From an uncultured Clostridia bacterium (lineage in GTDB: Bacteria > Bacillota > Clostridia > Christensenellales > Pumilibacteraceae), in contig CAMWMF010000016.1 of NCBI GenBank assembly GCA_947175335.1, positions 1 to 40,355 on the forward strand: a stretch of 40,355 nt of DNA, in the 5' to 3' direction. Position 1 is the first letter of the stretch. Each line of letters opens with the position of its first letter. This document shows, piece by piece, positions 1-8,410 of the stretch. The notes beneath the pieces are model-generated. The model was not told where the DNA came from. It saw only the letters and a program-made list of their open reading frames with translations, and ran no database searches. A program made the translations under genes and the position numbers.

Positions 1-816
1 ATCAACTATCGCCGTTAAATCGTACTTACAGCGTGAGCAAGTAGGACACGATATTATTTCGCAATAGTTTTTATCGGCGCCCACCTCTTGCAACACCGTT
101 TTTGCGGCGTATACTTCGTTTACGGGGTCGCCCGACAACGACACGCGCACAGTGTCGCCTATACCGTCCAGCAGCAGCGAGCCTATGCCGATTGCCGAGC
201 GCACAACTCCACGCTCGCCCGTACCGCTTTCGGTAACGCCCAAGTGCAACGGATAGTCCACCTGCGCGGCAAGCTTGCGGTACGCTTCGACCATGGTTTT
301 TACGTCAGACGATTTTACAGAGATTACTATATCGTTAAATCCGCACTTTTCCAAAATGCGTACATGCTTTAACGCGCTTTCGACAAGCGCGGCGCTTTTT
401 TCCATGCTCAAAAGCTCTTTTTCGAGCGAGCCGGTATTTACGCCTATGCGAATAGGCACGCCGTGCATTTTGCACGCGTCGACAACACGTTTAACCTTGT
501 TTTCGTCACCTATATTACCGGGGTTGAACCTGATTTTATCAAACCCGATTTCACAGCACTTTACCGCGATTTTATAATCGAACTGAATATCCGCTACAAG
601 CGGCATATCGAACTTGCCGATAAGCGGCTTGCACGCCTCGACCTCCGCGTCGCTCGACACCGCAAGCCGTGCAATATCGCAGCCCGCGTTTTGAAGCCGC
701 GTAAGCTGCTCCGCCGTTGCACGCGTATCGAGCGTGTCGGTGTTGGTCATCGACTGTACGGCTATGGGTGCGCCCCCGCCGATTACTATATTTTTTATTT
801 TAACCGTTTTACTCAC
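1..816 (-). CDS. ispG: 4-hydroxy-3-methylbut-2-enyl diphosphate synthase IspG (GcpE), 3' end cut by window edge
   Basis: Penultimate enzyme of the MEP isoprenoid pathway. It reduces methylerythritol cyclodiphosphate to HMBPP with a [4Fe-4S] cluster. The 272 visible codons start at a GTG at 816 (MSKTVKIKNIVIGGG) and run off the left edge. The N-terminal TIM-barrel motifs AVQSMTNTDT, KIRFNPGNIG, RIGVNTGSLE and HLGVTESG are present. Near the edge, SCPTCSRC carries the first two cluster cysteines; the third cysteine and the conserved glutamate would lie outside the window. The start is nine bases after the rseP stop, so it is the ninth gene of the rpsB-type run. With dxr two genes upstream, this operon holds the second and a late step of the MEP pathway. 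No clear ribosome binding site is seen, so expression may depend on coupling to rseP. Confidence 0.96.
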   Translation of the reverse strand, partial: MSKTVKIKNIVIGGGAPIAVQSMTNTDTLDTRATAEQLTRLQNAGCDIARLAVSSDAEVEACKPLIGKFDMPLVADIQFDYKIAVKCCEIGFDKIRFNPGNIGDENKVKRVVDACKMHGVPIRIGVNTGSLEKELLSMEKSAALVESALKHVRILEKCGFNDIVISVKSSDVKTMVEAYRKLAAQVDYPLHLGVTESGTGERGVVRSAIGIGSLLLDGIGDTVRVSLSGDPVNEVYAAKTVLQEVGADKNYCEIISCPTCSRCKYDLTAIVD

Positions 817-825
817 GGATATATT

Positions 826-2058
826 TTACAACGCGAAAGACAAAATGTCAACAATCACAACGAACAACAGCAGCGTAACAAGTCCGACGGCGTTAATTAT
901 GCCCTGAATCTTGCGCTTGATAGGTTTTTTCCTTATCCACTCTATAATCGTGAACACAATTTGCGCCCCGTCCAGTGCGGGAATCGGCAAAAGATTGAAC
1001 ATAGCAAGATTGCTGGCTAACAGCGGCAAAAGAATCAGTATATTGCGCCAATCGGCTCTTGTAACGTCAGCCATCAGCTTGACAGATCCGACAGGACCTG
1101 TAACTTGCGTAATAGGCACCTGCCCTGTTATCAGTTGTCCGAACGAACCGAGTATCGACCATGACAGCTTAAATGTATACGGCACACAATAGGAAAACGC
1201 GTGCGCAGCATTGGCATTGATAAATTCGGTTTGAGACGTATAGCCGAAACCGACATATTCGGTTACATTTCCGTCCTTATCGGCGGTAGCAATTTTTTTG
1301 CGCTGTACATCCACGGTCATTATCTTGCCGTTGCGGTCGATTTTGAATTTGACCGTATCGCCCTCTTTGGCGTTTTGCACCAGCTCATTGTAGTTGGTCA
1401 TAACGGTAATATCATGCCCGTCAACCGCCAAGATAATATCGCCTTTTTGCAGCGCGTTGTACTGATTGCCTTGCGCGTCGGTATAAACTTCGGCTATTTG
1501 CGGCGCGGGACAACCCACCGCCCAAATGTATATAAGCGCGAAAATAATGGCCGACACAAAGTTAAACACCACACCGCCAAGCAATACGATTATGCGCTTC
1601 CACGGCTTTTGCTGATAAAACGTTTTTGCTACGTTGCCGTTTTTATCCAATCGAACAGGCGCCGAATCTTGCGCAACAGCGACCGCTTTATCTTCCTCTA
1701 TTTTACTGCGCATAACGTAAGACAGCAAATCATCGTCATTCGCACTATTATTGCTTTCTTGTTGAGTGTTTTCTTCTTGCTGCGCGGTTTTATGAGTAAC
1801 TTCGTCATTTTTAGGTTGCTCATCATCGTCTATGGCATCATCGCCGTAAAACGCACAATATCCGCCGAGCGGCAACAAGCGCAGCGAAAACCGCTCGCCG
1901 TTTCGGCGCACGCGGCTTATCAGCTTTGGCCCAAACCCCACCGAAAATTCCTCCACCGTAAAGCCGAGTATTTTTGCAGCGGTGTAATGCCCCAGCTCGT
2001 GAATGAGCACCATTACAAGCAAAACTATTATGGATAAAAGTATAAACCCTAAATACAA
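826..2058 (-). CDS. rseP: Site-2 intramembrane zinc metalloprotease RseP (RIP family)
   Basis: Membrane-embedded zinc protease that cuts transmembrane anchors such as those of anti-sigma factors. In the 410 residues, HELGH at 20-24 in the first membrane helix is the zinc motif. A PDZ domain lies at roughly 180-260. FNLLPIPALDG near the C-terminus supplies the second metal-site element. The start is TTG at 2058, one base after the dxr stop, preceded by AGAGG at good spacing; no Met precedes the first helix. Odd feature: between GGYCAFYGDD and the KPWKRI helix lies a roughly 75-residue polar stretch rich in Asp, Glu, Asn and Gln (about residues 75-150), much longer than in E. coli RseP. The family is certain; the substrate is unknown, and the SpoIVFB role (pro-sigma-K processing) should not be assumed. 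Confidence 0.95.
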   Translation of the reverse strand: MYLGFILLSIIVLLVMVLIHELGHYTAAKILGFTVEEFSVGFGPKLISRVRRNGERFSLRLLPLGGYCAFYGDDAIDDDEQPKNDEVTHKTAQQEENTQQESNNSANDDDLLSYVMRSKIEEDKAVAVAQDSAPVRLDKNGNVAKTFYQQKPWKRIIVLLGGVVFNFVSAIIFALIYIWAVGCPAPQIAEVYTDAQGNQYNALQKGDIILAVDGHDITVMTNYNELVQNAKEGDTVKFKIDRNGKIMTVDVQRKKIATADKDGNVTEYVGFGYTSQTEFINANAAHAFSYCVPYTFKLSWSILGSFGQLITGQVPITQVTGPVGSVKLMADVTRADWRNILILLPLLASNLAMFNLLPIPALDGAQIVFTIIEWIRKKPIKRKIQGIINAVGLVTLLLFVVIVDILSFAL

Positions 2059-2059
2059 A

Positions 2060-3181
2060 TTATTGTCCTCTGTACTTCAAATATATTTTTTCGTACACCC
2101 GATTATGCGTTTCGAACACGTCGTCCGCCGTTTTCAATTCACAATGCGGCTCGGCGCTTATCGCATCCTCTACAATTTGCACGATATCGGTAAACGATAC
2201 TTTGCGTTGTAAAAACAATGCCACCGCAGCTTCGTTGGCGGCGTTTAGTACCGCAGCACTGTTCCCGCCCGAAATAATAGCCTGCTTTGCAAGCTTTGGC
2301 GCGGGAAACTTGTTTTCGTCGGGCGGGAAAAACCGTAATTCAAGCGGCAACGACAGCGGTGTAAAATTCCTGTCGGCATGTTCGGGATAGCTAAGCGCAT
2401 ACTGGATAGGCAAACGCATATCGGGAAAGCCCGCCTGCGCCTTGATAGATCCGTCGCGGAACTCCACCATGGAATGCACTATGCTTTCGGGATGGATAAC
2501 GTAGTCTATATTTGTAGTATTAAACAACCAGCGCGCTTCTATAATCTCTAATCCCTTATTCATCATTGTTGCGCTGTCTACCGATATCTTTTTGCCCATA
2601 CTCCAATTGGGGTGCTTTACCGCTTGCTCGGGCGTAACACCGCAAAGCTGCGACTGCGGCGTAAAGTAAAACGGCCCGCCGCTTGCTGTAAGTATTATGC
2701 GGCTGAAATCATTTTCGCCCTGCAAGCACTGCCACACTGCGGAGTGCTCGGAGTCTACGGGATACAGCTTGCCGCCACGCTTTAATTGCTCGGTAACTAT
2801 GCTACCGCCCGCCACAAGCGATTCCTTGTTGGCAAGCGCGACAGTCTTACCCTTTTCCAGCGCGTACAGCACGGCTTTGAGCCCTATCATGCCTACGACC
2901 GCTATAACAACCGTATCGGCGTCGTCGATAACAGACGTGAGCGCGTCGTCGCCCTGAAATACGTTTGCGTTCGGCAAAAGCGATTTCAGATCAGCATACT
3001 TTTCACTGTCGTATATGCCGACGTTTTTGCACGAAAATTCGCGCGACAAGCCCACAAGCTCGGTCACGCGACTTCCGCATGATAATCCCGTTATTCTATA
3101 TTTATCCGGGTTGCTGCGGACAATATCGAGCGTTTGCCGCCCTATCGATCCCGTGCAACCGAGTACCGCTATATTTTTCAT
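2060..3181 (-). CDS. dxr: 1-deoxy-D-xylulose 5-phosphate reductoisomerase
   Basis: First committed step of the MEP pathway: NADPH-dependent rearrangement and reduction of DXP to 2-C-methylerythritol 4-phosphate, in the cytosol. 373 residues, normal for the family. The N-terminus MKNIAVLGCTGSIGRQ is the NADPH-binding Rossmann loop. LANKESLV, ILTASGGPF and MNKGLEIIEA are the substrate- and metal-binding motifs. The frame is open further upstream, but the ATG at 3181 is chosen because it begins directly at the conserved motif and shares ATGA with the cdsA stop, a typical coupled overlap. The stop is followed one base later by the TTG of rseP. Confidence 0.97.
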   Translation of the reverse strand: MKNIAVLGCTGSIGRQTLDIVRSNPDKYRITGLSCGSRVTELVGLSREFSCKNVGIYDSEKYADLKSLLPNANVFQGDDALTSVIDDADTVVIAVVGMIGLKAVLYALEKGKTVALANKESLVAGGSIVTEQLKRGGKLYPVDSEHSAVWQCLQGENDFSRIILTASGGPFYFTPQSQLCGVTPEQAVKHPNWSMGKKISVDSATMMNKGLEIIEARWLFNTTNIDYVIHPESIVHSMVEFRDGSIKAQAGFPDMRLPIQYALSYPEHADRNFTPLSLPLELRFFPPDENKFPAPKLAKQAIISGGNSAAVLNAANEAAVALFLQRKVSFTDIVQIVEDAISAEPHCELKTADDVFETHNRVYEKIYLKYRGQ

Positions 3182-4104
3182 AAGAACAATATCGCGACGG
3201 CAAAGTACATATAAAAGAACACGCCGCAAAGCATAAATCCGTCTACTCGGTCGAGTATGCCGCCATGTCCCGGGAGCAAATTGGAATAGTCCTTAATGCC
3301 GGAACGGCGCTTTACAAACGACGCAATCAAGTCGCCTATTTGGTCGAATACCGAGCCGAAAAGTCCGAGAATTACAAAATTGATTATCGTGGTAGACCAA
3401 TTTTCGGTAAGCATTGCAAGCCCGAAAATATTAACGTTATACTGTTTGGCAAGGAACGTGAGTAATGCGACAAGCCCGGCGCCCACAAGACCGCCGAACA
3501 AACCGCCTATCGCGCCGCTTATCGTCTTGTTGGGACTGATTGACGGACAAAGCTTTTTGCCCTTGATTGCACTGCCTATTTGGTATGCAAATACGTCTGT
3601 AAGCGCAGGCACCAAAAACATAAGCGCAATGCCCGCGTTGCGGAACGGCAACGACGATATAACGCTAATCCCCACTTCCGCGCTCATAAAGTAATTTATA
3701 CCAACTGCAAACATGAGTATCGAGTTGGGATAAAGCATTACGAAAATGGTAGATATTGCGTTGCCCTTTACGTACGTTTTGGAAAACGCAACGGTAAGGA
3801 CGGTCGCCAAAATCATTACGGCAAGCGTGACAAAGTACCCCATCATGCCCGACGCGTTAGTCCTGAAAAAGTATTGAGAAAACCAAAATCCCGCAAACCC
3901 TACAATCACCGCAATAAGATCGATTATAAATATGGGTTCGCTCGTAAAATTGGATACAGCCTTGCACATTTCGTACGTTGCGCAAACGGCAATCGCAAAC
4001 ATAAACACGTCAAAAAATATAGGATGTACGTACATTGACAGCAAGAATACCGCAATGTACACAATCGCTATAAACGTGCCGGTAATCACTCGGTCTTTTT
4101 TCAT
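3178..4104 (-). CDS. cdsA: Phosphatidate cytidylyltransferase CdsA
   Basis: Integral membrane enzyme that makes CDP-diacylglycerol from phosphatidic acid and CTP, the precursor of bacterial phospholipids. 308 residues with about eight hydrophobic segments. The C-terminal family signature is complete: SFVKRRSGIKD followed by LLPGHGGILDRVDG, with the Lys-Asp and Asp-Arg-x-Asp metal/substrate residues. A GGAGG lies about 12 bases before the ATG at 4104, a rather long spacing. It overlaps dxr by four bases. The 70-bp gap from uppS contains tandem 14-bp repeats (4130-4172), the largest gap in the downstream half of this operon. Confidence 0.96.
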   Translation of the reverse strand: MKKDRVITGTFIAIVYIAVFLLSMYVHPIFFDVFMFAIAVCATYEMCKAVSNFTSEPIFIIDLIAVIVGFAGFWFSQYFFRTNASGMMGYFVTLAVMILATVLTVAFSKTYVKGNAISTIFVMLYPNSILMFAVGINYFMSAEVGISVISSLPFRNAGIALMFLVPALTDVFAYQIGSAIKGKKLCPSISPNKTISGAIGGLFGGLVGAGLVALLTFLAKQYNVNIFGLAMLTENWSTTIINFVILGLFGSVFDQIGDLIASFVKRRSGIKDYSNLLPGHGGILDRVDGFMLCGVFFYMYFAVAILFL

Positions 4105-4129
4105 AGTTATTACCGTACCTCCATAAATT

Positions 4130-4172
4130 AATTATGAATCCGGAATTATGAATTCGGAATTAAAGATGAATT
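4130..4172 (+). repeat. 14-bp tandem repeat AATTATGAATTCGG, copy B1
   Basis: Two adjacent 14-bp units, AATTATGAATCCGG (4130-4143) and AATTATGAATTCGG (4144-4157), are followed by a decayed third unit to 4172. The array fills the gap between uppS and cdsA and stops two bases before the uppS stop codon. The same unit appears in inverted orientation at 8373-8410, also against the stop codon of a gene. It has no T-run and does not look like a terminator. Confidence 0.75.
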
Positions 4173-4173
4173 A

Positions 4174-4875
4174 TTATCGACCTATTCTTCTCGTCCTATG
4201 CGAGTATTGCTCGAACATAGACTTCAATTCGTCGGTGTCAAAATCGGGCCAAAGCGTGTCGGTAAAAAACAGCTCGCTGTATGCGGCTTGATAGAGCAAA
4301 AAGTTGCTTAGCCGCTTTTCCCCGCCCGTACGTATAATCATATCGGGATCGGGCAAGCCCGCAGTGTACAGATTGCGCTCGATAGACTCTTGCGTAACGT
4401 CTCCGCTTTGCGCAGCCAGTGCGCATGCCCGCACTATTTCTGCCCTGCCACTGTAATTCATAGCCATATTAACAAGCGGCGCGTCGGGATTTGTATTTTG
4501 TCTTTCCACATCGTCCATCATGTCGCGAACGTCCTGCGGAAAGTACGACCTGTCGCCCGAATAGCACACGCGCGCACCGATTTCTATCAGCTTGTCCGCC
4601 ATAGGCTTACCACGCTCGCGTATCAAATCGATAAGCGCGGCAACCTCGTCCTCGCTACGCTTTGCGTTTTCCGTGGAAAACACGTACAGTGTGACTATTT
4701 TTACGCCGCAGTCAAAGGCACAGTTCACAATAGGCACAACGTTTTTCGCGCCGGCGCGGTGTCCCGCAGCACTCGGCAATAAACGCTTGCGCGCCCATCT
4801 GCGGTTGCCGTCCATAATTATGCCGACATGAGTCGGTGCGGATAGAATGGTCGGTTCTTTCTTGTTAGATTTCAA
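4174..4875 (-). CDS. uppS: Isoprenyl (undecaprenyl) diphosphate synthase
   Basis: cis-Prenyltransferase that extends farnesyl diphosphate with IPP units to the C55 lipid carrier used for peptidoglycan and wall glycans. 233 residues. GIIMDGNRRWAR near residue 18 holds the catalytic Asp. Substrate motifs GHRAGAKNV, YVFSTENAKR and the C-terminal IRTGGEKRLSNFLLYQ are intact. The start is TTG at 4875, inside the last codons of frr (11-base overlap), with AAGGAAG upstream; the next Met is the catalytic-motif Met, so no later start is possible. It uses the product of the MEP pathway whose genes dxr and ispG lie downstream in the same run. Confidence 0.96.
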   Translation of the reverse strand: MKSNKKEPTILSAPTHVGIIMDGNRRWARKRLLPSAAGHRAGAKNVVPIVNCAFDCGVKIVTLYVFSTENAKRSEDEVAALIDLIRERGKPMADKLIEIGARVCYSGDRSYFPQDVRDMMDDVERQNTNPDAPLVNMAMNYSGRAEIVRACALAAQSGDVTQESIERNLYTAGLPDPDMIIRTGGEKRLSNFLLYQAAYSELFFTDTLWPDFDTDELKSMFEQYSHRTRRIGR

Positions 4876-5428
4876 GTAAGTCGGCTTCCTTGTCTTTTAT
4901 AAGCTTGTCAACCTTTTCCACAGCGCCGTCAAGCTTCTTTTGGATAACCTTTTCAAACTCGGCAATGTCGTCCTCCGACACTTCCTTTTTGAGCTTTTTG
5001 CCTACGTCCATTGCGTCACGGCGCTCGTTGCGAAGGGCCACCTTGCTTTCCTCGCCGACCTTGCGCACCTGCTTGATCAAATCCTTGCGGCGCTCCTCGG
5101 TAAGCTGCGGGAAGGACAAGCGAATAACCTTGCCGTCGTCTACGGGGTTAAGACCGAGGTCGGCGGCGATAATCGACTTTTTCGCTTCTTTTAGCGCGGA
5201 CACGTCGTAAAGCGACACGGTAAGCGTGCGAGCGTCCGTAACCTGAATATTTGCCATTTGGTTGAGCGGCGTCATCATGCCGTAGTAATCAACCATAACT
5301 CTGCTGAGCACGACGGGATTGGCACGACCTGCGCGCATAGAGTTAAGCTCCGATTTAAGGTGATCGAGCACCTTGTTAAACTTATCGTCGATTTTGTTTG
5401 AGGTTTCAATTAACAATTCGTTTTGCAT
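4865..5428 (-). CDS. frr: Ribosome recycling factor
   Basis: Splits post-termination ribosomes together with EF-G. 187 residues, the normal length. MQNELLIETSNKIDDKFNK starts the first helix. LNSMRAGRANP, the two-domain hinge and the C-terminal KKLDGAVEKVDKLIKDKE helix are all typical. The frame is open upstream, but the ATG at 5428 has AGGAG seven bases before it and matches the family N-terminus; the longer reading would run into pyrH. It lies 17 bases downstream of pyrH and overlaps uppS by 11 bases. Confidence 0.97.
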   Translation of the reverse strand: MQNELLIETSNKIDDKFNKVLDHLKSELNSMRAGRANPVVLSRVMVDYYGMMTPLNQMANIQVTDARTLTVSLYDVSALKEAKKSIIAADLGLNPVDDGKVIRLSFPQLTEERRKDLIKQVRKVGEESKVALRNERRDAMDVGKKLKKEVSEDDIAEFEKVIQKKLDGAVEKVDKLIKDKEADLLEI

Positions 5429-5445
5429 AATGTATCTCCTTGTTA

Positions 5446-6144
5446 TTATTTGTGTATTACAGTGCCGATTTTCTCGCCCGACACAGCGCGAATAATGCTG
5501 TTTTCTTCCGACAAGCCGAAAGCGATGATCGGAATGTTGTTTTCCATGCACATAGTGACGGAAGTAAAGTCCATAACGGCTATGTTCTTGTTGATAACGT
5601 CCATATACGAAAGCTCGCTGTACTTTTTGGCATTGGCGTTCTTTTTGGGATCGCTGTCATACACGCCGTCAACGTTCTTTGCCATAAGCAGTATATCCGC
5701 CTTAATCTCCGTAGCGCGCAATGCCGCGCCCGAATCGGTTGTAAAGTACGGATTGCCGGTGCCGCAAGCGAATATAACTATACGCCCGCACTCGAAATGC
5801 CTAAGCGCCTTGCGAAGTATAAACGGCTCGGCGACCGACGGAATGGCAATAGCCGTCTGCACACGGGTCGGCACACCCTTTTTTTCAATAGCGTCTTGAA
5901 GCGCAAGTGCGTTCATTATTGTCGCAAGCATACCCATGTGGTCGGCTGTAACCTTGTCCATGGCAACACCTTGACGCCCGCGCCAAAAATTGCCGCCGCC
6001 GACGACGATTGCCACCTGCACGCCGCTCTTGTTCAGTTGTACAAGCTGGTCGACAACCTTGTCCACGGTTGCGGGATCTATGCCCGTGCCGCTTGGACCG
6101 GCAAGCGCCTCGCCGCTCAGCTTTAACAATACTCTTTTATACAT
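5446..6144 (-). CDS. pyrH: Uridylate kinase (UMP kinase)
   Basis: Cytosolic hexameric kinase of the amino-acid-kinase fold that converts UMP to UDP, allosterically tuned by GTP and UTP in known members. 232 residues. [14 protein letters not shown] is the phosphate-binding N-terminus; [12 protein letters not shown] and [12 protein letters not shown] are the nucleotide/UMP motifs. AAGGAG lies five bases before the ATG. It is separated from tsf by a 98-bp gap with a strong terminator, so its level is probably set by read-through. I found no good promoter between terminator and gene. Confidence 0.97.
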   Translation of the reverse strand: MYKRVLLKLSGEALAGPSGTGIDPATVDKVVDQLVQLNKSGVQVAIVVGGGNFWRGRQGVAMDKVTADHMGMLATIMNALALQDAIEKKGVPTRVQTAIAIPSVAEPFILRKALRHFECGRIVIFACGTGNPYFTTDSGAALRATEIKADILLMAKNVDGVYDSDPKKNANAKKYSELSYMDVINKNIAVMDFTSVTMCMENNIPIIAFGLSEENSIIRAVSGEKIGTVIHK

Positions 6145-6192
6145 GTAAGCTCCTTAAATTGAAAGAGGTTGGGCTATACTTAACTTTATTTC

Positions 6193-6228
6193 AAAAAATC
6201 GGCTTACCGAAATTAACGATAAGCCGAT
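6193..6228 (-). terminator. Rho-independent terminator between tsf and pyrH
   Basis: Read on the minus strand, ATCGGCTTA (6228-6220) pairs perfectly with TAAGCCGAT (6206-6198) across a 13-base loop and is followed by six T. It lies 14 bases past the tsf stop. It should let rpsB-tsf be made in excess over the enzyme genes behind it. Confidence 0.85.
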
Positions 6229-6242
6229 CGAAAAACCATTAT

Positions 6243-7178
6243 TTATTTTCCCGACAGTTTTGCGACTTCCTCGGCAAGATTGTCAGTGCGCTTTTCTATG
6301 CCCTCGCCCATAACGAACTTGGTAAACCGCACGATGTCGAGCTTGGTGCCCGTCTTTTTGGCGGTGGAACCGACAAGCTGCTCAATCGTAATCGAAGGGT
6401 CCTTAGCAAACGCTTGATACAAAAGGCAGTTTTCCTCGAAGAACTTGCCAAGCTTGTTCTCGGCAATCTTAGCCAAAACCTGTTCAGGCTTTTTGCTGTT
6501 CTTTTCGTCGTTCAAAAGCTGCTGCTTAATGATTTCGCGCTCGTGGTCGACAGCTTCTTGAGGCACGTCGCTCTTGCGAACGTACGGGGGCTGGAACGCC
6601 GCTATGTGCATAGCTACGTCGTGCGCCATCGCTACGATTTCCGCTGTGTTGGCGTCAGTCAAGCCTTCGACGGAAACCTCAACGAGCGTACCCATCTTGC
6701 CGCCCATGTGAATATAGGCTTCCTCAATGCCGTTTACGTTCTTTTGAACGGCAACACGGCGCAACGAAATTTTTTCGCCCGTCTTGGACGTAGCGGCGGT
6801 GATAAGCTCCTCCACCGTGCCGTCAGCCGTCTTTACGGCTTTAAGCTCGTCCACGTCGGCCTTTTCGCTTTCAACGGCGGCTTTGGCAACCGCTTCGCAA
6901 AGCGCTACGAACACGTCGCTCTTGGCAACAAAGTCCGATTCGCAGTTTACTTCCACCAAGGCGCCGGTGTGCTTGTCGGCGGAAATGCACGACCACGCTG
7001 CGCCCTCGGCGGCTATTCTGCCCGCCTTTTTGGCGACAATGGACATACCCTGTTCGCGAAGATATTCGCACGCCTTATCAATATCGCCGTCGGTGGCAAC
7101 AAGCGCCTTTTTGCACGCCATAAGACCGACGCCGGTAATTTCACGCAATTTTGCAACGTCACTTGCAGTAATTCCCAT
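6243..7178 (-). CDS. tsf: Elongation factor Ts
   Basis: Guanine nucleotide exchange factor for EF-Tu. 311 residues. The N-terminal UBA-like domain ITASDVAKLREITGVG and the GLMACKKAL segment are characteristic, and VEVNCESDFVAKS is the EF-Tu contact motif. AGGAG lies seven bases before the ATG. It follows rpsB after 98 bases and is followed by an intrinsic terminator, the common arrangement for the rpsB-tsf pair. Confidence 0.97.
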   Translation of the reverse strand: MGITASDVAKLREITGVGLMACKKALVATDGDIDKACEYLREQGMSIVAKKAGRIAAEGAAWSCISADKHTGALVEVNCESDFVAKSDVFVALCEAVAKAAVESEKADVDELKAVKTADGTVEELITAATSKTGEKISLRRVAVQKNVNGIEEAYIHMGGKMGTLVEVSVEGLTDANTAEIVAMAHDVAMHIAAFQPPYVRKSDVPQEAVDHEREIIKQQLLNDEKNSKKPEQVLAKIAENKLGKFFEENCLLYQAFAKDPSITIEQLVGSTAKKTGTKLDIVRFTKFVMGEGIEKRTDNLAEEVAKLSGK

Positions 7179-7276
7179 AATATTACTCCTAATTATTTAT
7201 TTATGTTTTATCGAAACTTAAAACGGTTTGCCGCTTCAAGCTATATTTGTTTTATAAACAAGGCAAAGCACGCCTA

Positions 7277-8116
7277 TTATTCGGCGTCGCCTTCAGCAGG
7301 ATTGCTTACAAGGCTGTCAAGCTGCTCCTGGGTTGCGGGTTCTTCCACAACTTCCACGTTGGCTTTGTTGGCAGCTTCCGCCGCAGCTTGCATTTCAGCC
7401 TCAACGGCACGGCGTGCCGCCAAGCCTTCCTCGCCCTCGCGCGCCTCAATAACGGCGTCGGCCATTGCGCCCGCAATAAGCTTGATTGCGCGGATAGCGT
7501 CGTCGTTGCCGGGGATAACGTAATCGACCTCGTCGGGATCGCAGTTAGTATCTACGATAGCGACGATGGGAATATGAAGCTTGCGCGCTTCGGCTACTGC
7601 GTTGTGTTCCTTTTTGGGGTCTACAACAAATAACGCGCCAGGGAGCGAACGCATATCTTTGATGCCGCCAAGGTTGTCCTCGAGCTTATCGCGCTCGGCT
7701 TTGAGCTTAAGCACTTCCTTTTTGGGAAGAAGCGCAAACTCGTTCATCTTTTCCATAAGATTAAGCTTGTTAAGCCGCTCTATACGGGATTTGATTGTAG
7801 AAAAATTGGTAAGCGTGCCGCCCAGCCAGCGCGATTTAACGTAGTACATTCCGCACTTTTGCGCTTCCTGCATAATCGCCTCTTGGGCCTGCTTTTTGGT
7901 GCCTACGAAAAGAATGGACTTGCCTTCCAACGCTACGTCTTTAATGAACGCATACGCCTTGTCGATCATTTCCACCGTCTTTTCAAGGTTGATGATATAT
8001 ATGTCGTTGCGCGACACATATATATACTTTTTCATTTTGGGATTCCACTTGCGCGTGGGATGTCCAAAGTGAACGCCCGCTTCCAAAAGCTGTTTCATCG
8101 TGATAATGTTTGCCAT
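7277..8116 (-). CDS. rpsB: Small-subunit ribosomal protein S2
   Basis: 30S subunit protein. 279 residues starting [19 protein letters not shown]. The S2 signatures [25 protein letters not shown] and the [14 protein letters not shown]-type motif (here [14 protein letters not shown]) are present. The ATG at 8116 is preferred over an in-frame ATG 18 bases upstream because GGAG lies seven bases before it and it fits the family N-terminus. The C-terminal 50 residues are acidic, an extension seen in many Bacillota. It is the first gene of the operon and carries a structured leader and its own promoter. Confidence 0.97.
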   Translation of the reverse strand: MANIITMKQLLEAGVHFGHPTRKWNPKMKKYIYVSRNDIYIINLEKTVEMIDKAYAFIKDVALEGKSILFVGTKKQAQEAIMQEAQKCGMYYVKSRWLGGTLTNFSTIKSRIERLNKLNLMEKMNEFALLPKKEVLKLKAERDKLEDNLGGIKDMRSLPGALFVVDPKKEHNAVAEARKLHIPIVAIVDTNCDPDEVDYVIPGNDDAIRAIKLIAGAMADAVIEAREGEEGLAARRAVEAEMQAAAEAANKANVEVVEEPATQEQLDSLVSNPAEGDAE

Positions 8117-8134
8117 GATTTCTCCGTTTCCCAC

Positions 8135-8188
8135 CTCGGTTTACACACTGCCCTCAAAAATTTGACAGCGCACAGAAAAACAACCGAG
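8135..8188 (-). promoter_or_regulatory. Structured 5' leader of rpsB
   Basis: In the transcript, CTCGGTT (8188-8182) can pair with AACCGAG (8141-8135), closing a loop in which CTGTC can pair with GGCAG, with one G-U pair. The closing stem ends about eight bases before the GGAG of rpsB. S2 genes often carry leaders bound by S2 itself. The pairing is seen; autoregulation is inference. Confidence 0.5.
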
Positions 8189-8203
8189 TGAGTAGTTAAC
8201 ATA

Positions 8204-8232
8204 ATTATAACACAAGGTAAAGCATTACGCAA
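8204..8232 (-). promoter_or_regulatory. Sigma-A promoter of the rpsB operon
   Basis: TTGCGT (8232-8227), a 17-base spacer and a perfect TATAAT (8209-8204). The transcript would begin near 8197, giving an approximately 80-base leader that contains the inverted repeat at 8135-8188. Repeat copy R1 begins 19 bp behind the -35 box. Confidence 0.75.
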
Positions 8233-8250
8233 ATGATTTTACACCCATTT

Positions 8251-8343
8251 TGCGTTTTTTTAGCGTTGTGTGTTTACTTAGGTTTGTTCGTTTGACGTTA
8301 CACCCAATTAGTTTCGTGTCGTTATATATAACTCCACGCCACT
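8251..8343 (+). repeat. Interspersed repeat family R, copy R1 (hairpin end missing)
   Basis: About 93 bp that aligns with R2 (22872-22990, inverted) and R3 (30504-30625). Shared blocks are TTGTGTGTT, a TACACCCAA block and the end GACGCCACT (here CCACGCCACT). This copy lacks the hairpin that ends R2 and R3. It lies between DUF1292 and the rpsB promoter. Confidence 0.7.
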
Positions 8344-8372
8344 TTTTCCGTATAACCGAAAAACCTTGTTCA

Positions 8373-8410
8373 CCGATAATTCCGAATTCTTAATTCCGAA
8401 TTCCGAATTA
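8373..8410 (-). repeat. 14-bp AATTATGAATTCGG-type repeat, copy B2
   Basis: On the minus strand, units such as AATTAAGAATTCGG and AATTCGGAATTCGG follow one another directly from the stop codon of the DUF1292 gene. They match the units at 4130-4172 in opposite orientation. Confidence 0.7.

Noticed and set aside
6009-7523. 504-codon open frame on the plus strand opposite pyrH, tsf and rpsB
   Set aside because: Shadow of well-supported minus-strand genes; protein has no recognisable motif and would run through the tsf terminator and both ribosome binding sites.
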